From Halalkaliarchaeum desulfuricum (GTDB lineage: Archaea; Halobacteriota; Halobacteria; Halobacteriales; Haloferacaceae): a stretch of 64,000 bases of DNA. The notes below the pieces were generated by a model. It worked only from the letters and a program-made list of their open reading frames with translations, was not told the origin of the DNA and made no database searches. Below are positions 43,517 through 52,912 of the stretch, piece after piece. The translations under genes and the position numbers were made by a program. Within the stretch, counting starts at the first letter, position 1; each line of letters opens with the position of its first letter. Where the stretch lies: assembly GCF_002952775.1 (NCBI RefSeq), contig NZ_CP025066.1, positions 1,612,001 to 1,676,000 on the forward strand, in the 5' to 3' direction.

Positions 43517-43792
43517 ATGGTAAAAGCCGAACTGTCTGCAGAAGTCGCAGACATGGTCGGCATCGATACCTATGACCCGGAAAGAGAGGCGCATGGACCG
43601 GCAGATTTTCGACGAGAAGAGATCGAACAGATCTACGAGACAATAACCGGAGAATCTGGAGAAGATCTATCTCAGCGGGAAATGAATAATGTGATGATGC
43701 AGGAGCTGGGGACGGACCTTCATTCAAAATTTCCATTTGATCTCTCACGGCAGGATCTCAAGATAATACATAAAGCGCTTTCTGAAGACTAG
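43517..43792 (+). CDS. Small helical protein at the edge of the defence island (91 aa)
   Basis: 91 residues: ELSAEVADMVGIDTYDPE, FRREEIEQIYETITGES, then DLSRQDLKIIHKALSED. No family is recognised. It is AT-richer than the transposon and convergent with the nuclease gene at 43806, 13 bases away. Confidence 0.55.
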   Translation: MVKAELSAEVADMVGIDTYDPEREAHGPADFRREEIEQIYETITGESGEDLSQREMNNVMMQELGTDLHSKFPFDLSRQDLKIIHKALSED

Positions 43793-43805
43793 CGCAGCTG
43801 GATAT

Positions 43806-44822
43806 CTAAATACTGCTCTGGAAGTTACCAACGAAGTCCGAGTGACTGGATAGATCTATGGTTTCGAAATCAACTGTGCTGAACTCTGATTTTGGAATCA
43901 TCAGGGTCTGTGTTCTCCCGCCAGTCATCCCAGGACCACCACCTTGAATCTGCCAAGCGGAAGCCCGGATCACGTCCGACAGATGAATTGACTGCCAGTT
44001 CACAAACGCACGGTCAAATACGTGAAGTTCATCGGCTTCTTCAACCTCTCTGACGATGTAAATCGGGTCTAGGCCTCTGGTCAGTGCGACCCGCATCATT
44101 ACGATTAAACGGCTTACGTCCAGCCCGAATAACTCGGCCGTATCCTGATAGGCTGTTTTTTCCTTGATTTCGTAGGGAACAATCTCAGAATCGCTGACCA
44201 AGAGACCGTCGACGTCGAAGTAGGTGCCTGTAAAGCTGTATGTCTCCTTCAGGTGGTGGGAGAAAAAGTGCTCTTTGTAGAACATCTCTTTCAGCACATC
44301 ATCGGAGAAATCAGTGACAGCGTCAGTGAACTCGTCCAAGTAATCGTCATCATCTTGGGTAGTTCTCCCTCTTGTTCTCCACGCCTCTGTTTCGTCTTCA
44401 ATATTCACCTGGTTGAGTTCACGGTCATCAACGTCATAGGAGCGCCATTTCCACTCCAGTTCGTGTTCTATAGGTGTGTCCCCTGACCCGCCTCTAAAAC
44501 TGCTCAGATCTGATTGCTCACTTCCCTCTACAGAAGGGAAAATCACCGTAGTTCCGGCATCCTCCATCAACCGAGCGGCCTCTATCTGTCCCTGTGTAAG
44601 ACTCTCCTCCTCCGCCGCGTCCAAAATAAAAGTATAGATATTTCCCCACGGCTGGAACTCATTGTTTGCTGGCTTCGGTTGAAACAGCATCACCTCTGAC
44701 ACGGGTTCTATGTCAGTAGGCTCCAGACAGTCTAGAAACCGGGCCTCGGCTATCATTCCGACTGCTTTCTGTTGTGCCCAGTACGTGTGCAGATATTCGA
44801 GATAGTTCTCTCTGTCTGCCAT
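43806..44822 (-). CDS. PD-(D/E)xK-type nuclease, probable defence protein
   Basis: 338 residues. Around 203-220 it has FDVDGLLVSDSEIVPYEIKEK: acidic residues, then ExK on the next strand, the core of the PD-(D/E)xK nuclease fold. The first 150 residues match nothing I know. It is divergent from the restriction enzyme at 44970 with a short AT-rich promoter region between. It may be a second restriction-type nuclease or an effector of the neighbouring system. Fold assignment is by motif only. Confidence 0.72.
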   Translation of the reverse strand: MADRENYLEYLHTYWAQQKAVGMIAEARFLDCLEPTDIEPVSEVMLFQPKPANNEFQPWGNIYTFILDAAEEESLTQGQIEAARLMEDAGTTVIFPSVEGSEQSDLSSFRGGSGDTPIEHELEWKWRSYDVDDRELNQVNIEDETEAWRTRGRTTQDDDDYLDEFTDAVTDFSDDVLKEMFYKEHFFSHHLKETYSFTGTYFDVDGLLVSDSEIVPYEIKEKTAYQDTAELFGLDVSRLIVMMRVALTRGLDPIYIVREVEEADELHVFDRAFVNWQSIHLSDVIRASAWQIQGGGPGMTGGRTQTLMIPKSEFSTVDFETIDLSSHSDFVGNFQSSI

Positions 44823-44969
44823 TATCGACGGGAGAATCCCCCGACCTGAAAGAAGAGATTACAATATAGGCATAATATACACACATTTAATGCGGGCTCT
44901 ATTTGTGGCCAAAAAGTATTCAAGATGTAACCACTCCTCATTGCACTTCAATGAATCGTTGCCAGATGG
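44823..44969. promoter_or_regulatory. Divergent promoter region of the two nuclease genes
   Basis: AT-rich. On the minus strand TGTATATTATG and CCTATATTG could be TATA boxes for the 44822 gene; on the plus strand CATTTAATG (44883-44891) is a candidate for the 44970 gene, leaving a leader. Confidence 0.4.
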
Positions 44970-46043
44970 ATGGCAGATTATTCCGGTGACCCCTCCGAGT
45001 TCAAGGTGTACTGGTTTGCTCGAGATCTTGTTGCTTCCAGTTACGGAAGCTTTGCTACGAAGGAAACGACCACCCTGAAGCAGCTTTCTTCCCGGATTGA
45101 ACAGGAACTTGAGAGTAATGATTCCCTCAACAGGACTGATCTCGAAACCCAGAAGGAGCAGATAAGAGACACAATCACTGGTTCCGTCAACAGAACCTAT
45201 GGAGGAGATATCTCAAAGCGCTATCGCCAGACAGAGGACCTTGCCGAAAGAATCCTCCGAAGAATTGAAGAAGAGGACGATATCCGGGAATTGCGGATTG
45301 CAATAGACGCAGTAGTACGTACCAGCGAGATACTGGATACTGCCCCGAGTTTCGGAAAACAGGAAATCGTCAATATCGTAGACGAAACACTGCAGAATGA
45401 TCAGGGAACACTCGATCCCTCGAAGGCCTACGACGCCCTCTACAGCGTTGATTTTGACGGAGAGGCCTATCAGCTTGGAGCTCAGCGAGAACCTCTTATC
45501 GACTACGTCTACAAAGAGATGGAGGAACTCCGGGCTGATCCTCGCATCGAGGAAAAGGAGATAGCGCGGATTATATCCGGTATCGTTCAGGAATATGAAC
45601 GGAGAGCTGGCCAGAGCCGGGCCTCTACCGCAGGAAACGTGCTTGAAACTGGGTTACAGCATATATTCAACCAGTTTGGGATCCCGGCGACTGGAGATTC
45701 AGCTCACTTCGGCGATCTCGAGATAGACAACATGGTAGATGGCCCGGACGGCAGTATCGGTTTCTCCTGCAAACGGACACTCCGGGAACGCTTCCGCCAG
45801 AGCCTCTCCCGGGAAGCCGAGATTGCTGTCGATGAAGTCTGGTTTGTCTCCCTGTTGATGGCTGACGTTTCAAAAGAGAAACTGCGGGACATCAGTAACG
45901 ACGGAAGTCGGATCTACGTGCCCCGGGACTCCTTCGTCTGGGATCAGTACCACACTGTCGATGATCTCTCCTATACGCTCCGTCCTGCTGATCAGTTCAT
46001 CGAAGATGTAGTAGAATTCACGGGAGTCTCCTCTCATCTCTAG
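44970..46043 (+). CDS. Type II restriction endonuclease, EcoRII C-terminal-like
   Basis: 357 residues. The C-terminal third has GNVLETGLQHIFNQFGIP, LEIDNMVDGPDGSIGFSCKRTLRERFRQSL. The Lys (268) and the Arg six residues later (274) match the CK-x5-R-x-RQ arrangement around the catalytic Lys and Arg of EcoRII and PspGI. Those enzymes cut CCWGG. The N-terminal 200 residues are helical and could be the DNA-binding or effector domain. With the C5-cytosine methyltransferase at 51554 it would make a restriction-modification pair, though the two are separated by four genes. ATG 44970 is the first in frame after a stop. Confidence 0.75.
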   Translation: MADYSGDPSEFKVYWFARDLVASSYGSFATKETTTLKQLSSRIEQELESNDSLNRTDLETQKEQIRDTITGSVNRTYGGDISKRYRQTEDLAERILRRIEEEDDIRELRIAIDAVVRTSEILDTAPSFGKQEIVNIVDETLQNDQGTLDPSKAYDALYSVDFDGEAYQLGAQREPLIDYVYKEMEELRADPRIEEKEIARIISGIVQEYERRAGQSRASTAGNVLETGLQHIFNQFGIPATGDSAHFGDLEIDNMVDGPDGSIGFSCKRTLRERFRQSLSREAEIAVDEVWFVSLLMADVSKEKLRDISNDGSRIYVPRDSFVWDQYHTVDDLSYTLRPADQFIEDVVEFTGVSSHL

Positions 46044-46193
46044 GAATCTGAGCAGTCGACAGAGGGGGCTATCAGTAACTGAATAAAGGCTGTGTATCCG
46101 CAGTCAGTTCCCCTCTCCTTCCCGTCTCGAATAGATATTCGTAGTAGATCTACCCGAAATAGATTTAACATTGGTGCCTGTTGAGGCTAAAGT
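46044..46193 (+). promoter_or_regulatory. Promoter region of the four-gene operon
   Basis: GATTTAACA (46161-46169) is TATA-like about 30 bases before the ATG at 46194. The operon thus seems to be transcribed separately from the restriction enzyme gene. Confidence 0.45.
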
Positions 46194-47894
46194 ATGTCTT
46201 CAGCGGAGCAACCGGTCGCAGCGTCTCTGTTTCACACGGAATGGAAAGACCTGTCAGACACACATAAAAAAAGACGAGAAAGATTGGAAGCGCAAATTGA
46301 TGGGTTTCCACAACCACAGAAAGCACTGTATATTGTTGGAGCGATTGGGAGTGGCAAAACTGAATTGCTCTACCATGGTCTAACGCATACGTGGACCCAG
46401 ACGGAGTTACCGGCGCTCTGCGTGACAATGAGCAAGTTGCTGAATGATATTATTGATGAAACAGGGATTGACCCTCAATCCCAACTGGTCACGCAGGCAG
46501 AGATCTACAATACGATCAAATCTATTTGTTTCGACAGGCTCGATCAGATATCCACTCTCATAGAAAATGATGGTGATATGAATCAGGTCAATTATCTTCC
46601 TGATGCTCCCCCTGATTCATCCCAAGCCAGTGAATACTTCGGGAATCTATTTAATCGTGAGATTGAAGCGGGAGATCTTGAAAAACTCGCTAAACAGGCT
46701 CAGAACGACTATTTTATTCTACATGTAGATGAGATGGAAGAGACATATGACCGACTTGATAAAGTGATTGAGGGGCATCAGGGGCCATTGAGAGAAGTAG
46801 TTAATAAAATAGCAAACGGGACATCGTCATTCTATTTCATCGGTTCATTTGCTTATGCCAGCATCCAAGAACTTGGACAGGCCGAGGGACGACGAACGCG
46901 CAATCTAAATCTGCCGATAATCCGTCCAGATGATGCGCGAAAGATACTCGGGGATGCACCATCAAGACACACCCTGAATCTCGCTTGGTGGGCAGGACGT
47001 GGCCGACCCGGATGGCTGTCAAAAGCAATCGATGAAGTTGATCTGGTAGAGGGTGAATTTGAGGGTTTATATGATACACTGGATGTGTTCCTCCCGAGTC
47101 AGATTTCCAATGTAGACTTGCTTGCAACACAACCACTTGAGTCACATCTCGAGAATAATCGCGTTGATTCAGCAGGCCGGAATTTGCTAACGTATCTTTT
47201 GCTCAACCCCGGGCCAGTCAAAATTAACGAGTTTGAAGACCCCGAGCAAGTCTACGGCATCCTCGATCGGAATGGCGAGTTACCCGTCTACACCATGGAG
47301 GAACGAACACCGCTAGAGGACGTGCTGACCTCGATCACGGAGGACATTCAGAGAATGGCCCTGTATGAGAAGTATGGTGAGCAAAGCCGAGAGCTCCGGC
47401 AATACATCAAGCGGGTGCTGTCAGCGGTGACCGATGATGATGCAATGATGGTATTTGGAGACGGGCTTTCCACCATCCCCAATCGAGGGAACCGTTTCAA
47501 GGAACTGGTGGCAGAACCATTGACAGAGAGAGCTCACGACATTGCTCTTGAGGAGATTCAGGACGAATCGGATGAGCTAGAGTTCCTCTATCAGCTATCG
47601 CAGCAGACTGGAAATCTCAGTGCCACCGAACTCGATGAGGCATACCCACAGTCAGTCAATAATTTTTCTGATGCACCGCGTGAGACATCTGAAATCAAAT
47701 ATGTGAGTGTTTCAATCAAAACCCTGAAAATAGCATTCCCGAGTTTGATCACGAACCCAATCCTGAACTTCCGCAACGCAAGTCTCGGGAAATCTGGACA
47801 GATAGAGATACTGGCGGAAAAACTCAACACGGTCGGACAGAGGCATCGAAGATTGACACAGTTTGGTGACCTGTTGCGGGGGGAGACTGAATGA
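46194..47894 (+). CDS. P-loop ATPase of the unknown four-gene defence-like operon
   Basis: 566 residues. Walker A is GAIGSGKT (49-56). Walker B is YFILHVDEMEE (about 173-183), with Asp then Glu as in AAA+/STAND-type ATPases. FYFIGSFAYAS and RRTRNLNLPIIRPDDARKIL follow, as in ORC/Cdc6-like or KAP-like NTPases. No helicase or SMC motifs are seen and no membrane segment. It overlaps the next gene by four bases (ATGA). It presumably powers the complex; the family is not recognised. Confidence 0.82.
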   Translation: MSSAEQPVAASLFHTEWKDLSDTHKKRRERLEAQIDGFPQPQKALYIVGAIGSGKTELLYHGLTHTWTQTELPALCVTMSKLLNDIIDETGIDPQSQLVTQAEIYNTIKSICFDRLDQISTLIENDGDMNQVNYLPDAPPDSSQASEYFGNLFNREIEAGDLEKLAKQAQNDYFILHVDEMEETYDRLDKVIEGHQGPLREVVNKIANGTSSFYFIGSFAYASIQELGQAEGRRTRNLNLPIIRPDDARKILGDAPSRHTLNLAWWAGRGRPGWLSKAIDEVDLVEGEFEGLYDTLDVFLPSQISNVDLLATQPLESHLENNRVDSAGRNLLTYLLLNPGPVKINEFEDPEQVYGILDRNGELPVYTMEERTPLEDVLTSITEDIQRMALYEKYGEQSRELRQYIKRVLSAVTDDDAMMVFGDGLSTIPNRGNRFKELVAEPLTERAHDIALEEIQDESDELEFLYQLSQQTGNLSATELDEAYPQSVNNFSDAPRETSEIKYVSVSIKTLKIAFPSLITNPILNFRNASLGKSGQIEILAEKLNTVGQRHRRLTQFGDLLRGETE

Positions 47895-49540
47895 ACACGA
47901 CCGTATTCCCGGTTCCAATCGGTGAGAGCGTCGACTTCGGGACCGACGAGATTATTGAAACCTACATTCGTGAAGATATTTCACCTCGAGTTTTTGATGA
48001 AGAAACTCTGTTTCTGGTGCTGCTCATCGGTGAGAATCCCGGGAATAACCGTGATCACATCCGAGATCAACTGCTGGAGAACCAGAAAGTAAAATATGCG
48101 GATCAGTTCGACAAAATCGACATTACAGTGCTGGGGGAACAGAGACTGAACGATTTCGCGGTCAGCCTTCTCTATAACTGCATGGATACGGACCCCGGAC
48201 GCGACCCGAGAGAGATCATCAACGATGAGACTATCATTACAGACGATGTTCGTAGAAAGATTGAGTTCTATCTTCCCCGCATCCATGAAAGAATCGAAGC
48301 GGTGGAAAGCCAGCTGATCAGTCAATTCCAGAACCGACAGAAGGAACTATTCCCTGTTGATGCGAATTCCAATGACGCACAGGGGTTATTCAAGACACTT
48401 GACGATGATATCGTAAGCGACGATCCGATCGTTGATTATGTTCTTGTGGCCGGGGCCGCTCTGGAAAGTCGACGCGATACGAGAAATATTGTCGAATATA
48501 TCCGTGAAAACGGCCTTGATGATGCCGGAATTCTCTCGAAAATTCGGGGATCTGGCGGCTATCAACGTATTTTCACCAACATCTACAGCCGACAACGAAG
48601 TGACTTCTTCCCGCGATTCACCGAAGCAATGAGTCTGTATGAAGACGGGATTACCGAAGTACAGACGCTTTCTCAGCTATATACAGCTCCTAATTACAGG
48701 GATGTCTATAACCTCGAATATGAACCGGAATCTCTCCTCCTCCATCGGTTTTCTGGGTCGAGTCAGCAGCTCGGGCGATATGTACTTGAAGCAGCTCTCA
48801 TAAGCCGGATTATCAGTCAGAATGAGGATGACATATCGGATGATTACGAGTCCACACGATCAGATCTCACCGATAAAATTGATAAAGTACGGGAGCTGCA
48901 GGACGATATTGATGAGTTGAACGAGTGGTTCGACGGAACCAAGATAACATACAATGCGAAGGACCCCGCAGACCAGGCCTCCGGGCTTGTAACCGAAGTT
49001 AACAAGACAAATAACACTATCCTGAAGTTTCTGTTCGGGGTGAACAGGTCGAACCGTACATCGGTCTTCACTACGGTAACACGACATCTGGAAGAGGAAC
49101 GCCAGAATCTGTCATCCAATATCGGCTCTATTCGCGGACACGTTGATCAATTAAAAGGATTTGAGTCTGAGCTAAATGAAATCCTCGAGGATATCGACGA
49201 AACATACAGCGAGATCGATTCGACTACGGTAGCGATCGAAGATCTTCCTTCTCAATCCACATTCAAGCAACACATCAAAGAAGAATGGGATACAACTGTT
49301 GAGGAGGTTTCCGAGTCGTTATCTATGGTCGATGTTTCAAAAGACCAGTCTGAGTTCAGGAACGATGAACGGGAATGGGGAGAGACGCTACAGGAGGCGG
49401 ATAAAGATCTTAATGAACTTAGAAACCGAGTCAGCAAACTCGAGGATATCGGAGAACATGCTGAAAGTATCAGTAATGAGCGTTCAAAAAGTGAAGAGAA
49501 ACTTGCTGCTATTGATCAAAAACTCGGGGGCGACACATGA
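47891..49540 (+). CDS. Long coiled-coil protein 1 of the unknown operon
   Basis: 549 acidic residues. The N-terminal 330 form a folded part starting MNTTVFPVPIGESVDFGTDE. From about 310 to the end there are long heptad-rich helices (LTDKIDKVRELQDDIDELNEWF, DKDLNELRNRVSKLEDIGEH). No known domain is recognised. A scaffold or DNA-sensing arm working with the upstream ATPase is plausible. ATGA overlaps at both ends. Confidence 0.8.
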   Translation: MNTTVFPVPIGESVDFGTDEIIETYIREDISPRVFDEETLFLVLLIGENPGNNRDHIRDQLLENQKVKYADQFDKIDITVLGEQRLNDFAVSLLYNCMDTDPGRDPREIINDETIITDDVRRKIEFYLPRIHERIEAVESQLISQFQNRQKELFPVDANSNDAQGLFKTLDDDIVSDDPIVDYVLVAGAALESRRDTRNIVEYIRENGLDDAGILSKIRGSGGYQRIFTNIYSRQRSDFFPRFTEAMSLYEDGITEVQTLSQLYTAPNYRDVYNLEYEPESLLLHRFSGSSQQLGRYVLEAALISRIISQNEDDISDDYESTRSDLTDKIDKVRELQDDIDELNEWFDGTKITYNAKDPADQASGLVTEVNKTNNTILKFLFGVNRSNRTSVFTTVTRHLEEERQNLSSNIGSIRGHVDQLKGFESELNEILEDIDETYSEIDSTTVAIEDLPSQSTFKQHIKEEWDTTVEEVSESLSMVDVSKDQSEFRNDEREWGETLQEADKDLNELRNRVSKLEDIGEHAESISNERSKSEEKLAAIDQKLGGDT

Positions 49541-51099
49541 GTTCACAGGGTGAAACAGACGATTCAGAAGCATCGGAGTCAATGGTAGCGCAAATCAGAG
49601 AAGTCGAGGTGTCAGTTAACAACCATATTGATGAGCATATCCAAGTCAGACAGTCTCTCGAGAGTGTACTGGAGGAAATCCAGTCTGAATATGCGAATGA
49701 AGACATCGATGAGGCGATCAGGAACGCGATTCGGGAGGCGTATCAGGACAATGCACAGAGTGCAGTTCGAAGATACCGAAATCTGAACGAAGATGTTTCT
49801 CCAGAACAGTACTGTGAAGATATAGAAGGGTTGGCGGACCAGCTTTCTAGTATTCTGAATGAACCCCATGCGCGAAAGCTGGTGAATGATATGTCATCAT
49901 GGTTGACTGAGAGAGGGGGAGAACCGCTTGATGAAGATGAACGAGACGACCTTGTCGAGGCGTTCAAGGAAGATGTGAGTGCAACCAGAGGATATTTTGA
50001 GGATTTGAGAGAGTACTGGTCGTTACTTTGTGATGATGTACCGGACGAAGAATCATTGCTCAGACTTGTACGTACACAGCTCAAGGACAGTAATCGAGTG
50101 GAGGATGTTCGCTCGCTCACAATAGATATCCGGAGCGTTGGAAACGAACTAGTCTATCCAATCGAACTTGATACGGAAATCCCTCCGGCAGAGATGCTGG
50201 AATCGCGCATTAACGAAATCCTCAATGACAGAGTCAGCTCATGGGCGAGTAGCAGCGATCGGTTCAGTGAATTCGAAAACAAAGTCACCTCAGAGTGGGA
50301 TACGATTCGGAACACTGTTGAGGCAATCAACGAGAATGCTGTCAAGCTTGATAATATGGCTGATGATATTGTCTCAGAAGGACTTGGCTCTGAAGATATT
50401 ACGAGTCTGATGGATCGGATTGGGCGGGACGGCATCCCCGAGTGTGAGTCTCTCGAAGCACTCTGCGAGTTTATTGAGTCGCTTGTATCCGGTATTAAAC
50501 TTGTCCGAGAGATGGCCCGAACCAATCTTGACCGGTTCGGACATACAGAGGACAGCGTTCCGGATCGAATCGAAAATCGCGTTATGAAAACCACCGAATA
50601 CGAAACGCAAGCCAGAAAGACCCGCGAAGCCGCAATCGCTGTAGACACAGTATCGGACATCGAAGAAAAGAAAGGAGATTTCGACACGGCTGTTGAGGAA
50701 GCAAACAAGCTACTCATCCGACTTGAGGATGGCCTCAAACGCCAAGTTGAAACGATTGAAGAGATTGCAGCTCAGTTCGACGCTGATGATGAAATCGACG
50801 AGGCGCGGTCTCTTCGAGACAGAATCCCTTCGATGACACAGCTTTCAGATTATATCACTGGTTTTCGAGATTACGAAGAGATCCGTGCCAATGTACTTGA
50901 AGAAGCTCGTGAAGGACTCAGCGATGACGAGAAAAAGTTGTTTGATCACATTATCGATAAGGGCGGAGAACTCACAATTGATGCGGGAGATGTCGAAGAG
51001 TTTGTTGATGGACTGGGCTGGTCTGATAACCGACTCGGGCACGCATTGACAGGGCTAAATAACGAGGGAATCATCAATGTCAATGTGAGTGTTTTCTGA
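49537..51099 (+). CDS. Long coiled-coil protein 2 with C-terminal winged-helix-like end
   Basis: 520 residues, almost entirely helical and acidic (QIREVEVSVNNHIDEHIQVRQSLESVLEEI near the start). The last 60 residues (LSDDEKKLFDHIIDKGGELTIDAGDVEEFVDGLGW, LGHALTGLNNEGIINV) look like a winged helix that could bind DNA. Overlaps the next gene by one base (TGATG). Not an SMC: no ATPase heads. Confidence 0.8.
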   Translation: MSSQGETDDSEASESMVAQIREVEVSVNNHIDEHIQVRQSLESVLEEIQSEYANEDIDEAIRNAIREAYQDNAQSAVRRYRNLNEDVSPEQYCEDIEGLADQLSSILNEPHARKLVNDMSSWLTERGGEPLDEDERDDLVEAFKEDVSATRGYFEDLREYWSLLCDDVPDEESLLRLVRTQLKDSNRVEDVRSLTIDIRSVGNELVYPIELDTEIPPAEMLESRINEILNDRVSSWASSSDRFSEFENKVTSEWDTIRNTVEAINENAVKLDNMADDIVSEGLGSEDITSLMDRIGRDGIPECESLEALCEFIESLVSGIKLVREMARTNLDRFGHTEDSVPDRIENRVMKTTEYETQARKTREAAIAVDTVSDIEEKKGDFDTAVEEANKLLIRLEDGLKRQVETIEEIAAQFDADDEIDEARSLRDRIPSMTQLSDYITGFRDYEEIRANVLEEAREGLSDDEKKLFDHIIDKGGELTIDAGDVEEFVDGLGWSDNRLGHALTGLNNEGIINVNVSVF

Positions 51100-51512
51100 T
51101 GAGCGAATACGACCATAACGAACTCGTCCGTCTGGTGTATCAGAATCTGGAAGAGGACCTTGATCAGGCAGAACTCGTAGCGTGCAAAGACGGGAAAGAA
51201 ATCAAACTGGGAAACCTGAATGTGCAGCGGCGACACTGGGACGGAAAAGAAGGTGCGCCGGATATTGTGGTACAACTCCGTGGGCTGTCACTCCTCGGCA
51301 GGAGATTTGATACGATCCCATTCGCACTCGTCGAGATCGAGGAGTCCATAGGTGCTGCCAAACGGGATCTTGAAAGCTTCCTTGACAAGAAAGAAGACAA
51401 CAAACCAACAGTCATCGTTACGGATGGTGAAAGCGAATCGCGGCGGCTTGACAGGGAGGGAACTCATGTCTTCGATATTGAGGGAATATCACATACAGAC
51501 ATCGATGAATAA
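51099..51512 (+). CDS. Small PD-ExE nuclease-like protein of the unknown operon
   Basis: 137 residues. APDIVVQLRG, then IPFALVEIEESIGAAKRDLESFL gives PD, a gap of about 20, and E-I-E, with the lysine possibly supplied by the following helix (AAKRD). That is a variant of the PD-(D/E)xK nuclease core. GKPTVIV-like strand and DGESESRRLDREG follow. It could be the cutting or DNA-sensing subunit of the four-protein set; activity cannot be judged by eye. Confidence 0.75.
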   Translation: MSEYDHNELVRLVYQNLEEDLDQAELVACKDGKEIKLGNLNVQRRHWDGKEGAPDIVVQLRGLSLLGRRFDTIPFALVEIEESIGAAKRDLESFLDKKEDNKPTVIVTDGESESRRLDREGTHVFDIEGISHTDIDE

Positions 51513-51553
51513 CGCGTACCTGAGCGGATCCGATCGTAACAGCACTGGTAAAA

Positions 51554-52912
51554 TCAATCTGCCTTCTGTGGTTCTTCCTCCCTGATGGGCTGATTGAATA
51601 TCTCGCTCCGGATAGCCGTACCAATCGCCTGAGCCAGCAGCGGGGGAACAGCATTCCCGACCTGCTTGAAGGCGTGCGTACGGGAGACAGGAAACTCGAA
51701 GGTATCTTTGAAAGACTGGAGCCTTGCGGCCTCTCGAACCGTAATGGAACGCGCCTCGTTCGGATGGATAAACATATGCCCGTCCTTGTAGAGATGGGCC
51801 ACGATTGTTGTAGCAGGTTCTTTCGGATTCTGTTTCTTGAGTTTGTCCGGGAAGATGTCAGTCCGGTATGGCTGATGTTCTTCGGGTATATCACCGATGA
51901 TGTACGAGGTCCCCTCGCCGAGGAGTTTGTAGAGAGTCAGGTCTCGCATATTGTGTCCCCGGCATTCGTGGTTCAGGAGTTCCTGTTCCTCCCAGTCCTG
52001 ACCTTCATCACGGTCGCGGGCCCAGTACTGGTACTCCGAAACAGGGCCTAGCTCATATTCGTCTGCTCTGGTGGGCGGCGTCTCTCCGCTCGGAGATACC
52101 GGCGGGAGATCGAGGATACCGTCGGCCACGGTATTCCAGGACTCTTTGCTCCGCCTGTTCTTCCGGAAGGCAGGGAACTCCTCGTCTTCACGGTCGTCAA
52201 CAAAGCCGTCAAGAGTATGCTGGTCCTCTTCAGATCTCTTGGATGGATCTCTGCTGTACTTGATTTTCTTCTCCTCTTCGGTCTGGGGAGGTCGGTGTGT
52301 CTCCCACTGTTCCATGTCCGGGTTCTCAGAGCCGATGCGGTTGCCGATAAAGAACAGACGTTTTCGGTGCTGGGGAACGCCGTAATTTGCCGCATCCAGA
52401 AGCTGGACTCGAACACTGTAATTCAGATCGAGATCCATATCCGCCACCGGCCTTTCGCCACGTATCTGCTCTTTGATGGTGTCGACGACGGGTTTTCCAT
52501 CCTCGTTTTCAGCTGAAAGCATCCCCTCCACGTTCTCCATCAGGAAGGCTCTGGGCTGATAGTGATCGACGAATCGGAGGAACTCTTCGTACAGGAGATG
52601 CCGCTCGTCGCTCTGGTTGTCCTGCCCTTCAAGGGAGTTGATCTTGCTCCGGCCGACGAGAGAAAACGTCGGACAGGGCGGTCCTCCCGCCACGAGATCG
52701 AGTTCCCCCTCGTCCAGCCCGAGATCCGGCGGCTCCTCTTCCCGGATATCACCGACCGTCATCTCGCAAGCGTGATTGGCCTCATATGTCGGCTTCGTCT
52801 TTTCCTCGTGATCGATACCCCACAGGATCTCAAAACCGGCATCGTGCAGCCCCTGTGAGAGCCCACCAGCTCCGCAAAAGAGATCAATTGCAGTCGGCAT
52901 GTTGCTAGTCAT
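51554..52912 (-). CDS. DNA (cytosine-5-)-methyltransferase
   Basis: 452 residues. The C5 motifs are in order: I AIDLFCGAGGLSQG (8-21), IV GGPPCPTFS with catalytic Cys80, VI MENVEG (125-130), VIII QHRKRLFFIG, then a variable target-recognition region of about 180 residues and X KQVGNAVPPLLA. It methylates cytosine at C5 using SAM. Its likely partners are the EcoRII-like nuclease at 44970 and the glycosylase at 53289. ATG 52912 or 52900. It converges with the four-gene operon 41 bases away. Confidence 0.94.
   Translation of the reverse strand: MTSNMPTAIDLFCGAGGLSQGLHDAGFEILWGIDHEEKTKPTYEANHACEMTVGDIREEEPPDLGLDEGELDLVAGGPPCPTFSLVGRSKINSLEGQDNQSDERHLLYEEFLRFVDHYQPRAFLMENVEGMLSAENEDGKPVVDTIKEQIRGERPVADMDLDLNYSVRVQLLDAANYGVPQHRKRLFFIGNRIGSENPDMEQWETHRPPQTEEEKKIKYSRDPSKRSEEDQHTLDGFVDDREDEEFPAFRKNRRSKESWNTVADGILDLPPVSPSGETPPTRADEYELGPVSEYQYWARDRDEGQDWEEQELLNHECRGHNMRDLTLYKLLGEGTSYIIGDIPEEHQPYRTDIFPDKLKKQNPKEPATTIVAHLYKDGHMFIHPNEARSITVREAARLQSFKDTFEFPVSRTHAFKQVGNAVPPLLAQAIGTAIRSEIFNQPIREEEPQKAD

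Noticed and set aside
43416-43748. Minus-strand frame of 110 residues
   Set aside because: It lies opposite the 43517 gene, is rich in Arg, Leu and Pro and lacks any motif; likely antisense.
46194-51512. Wadjet (JetABCD) or another SMC-based system
   Set aside because: The coiled-coil proteins have no ATPase heads, the ATPase is a plain P-loop protein without a coiled coil, and no JetD-like topoisomerase-type nuclease is visible.
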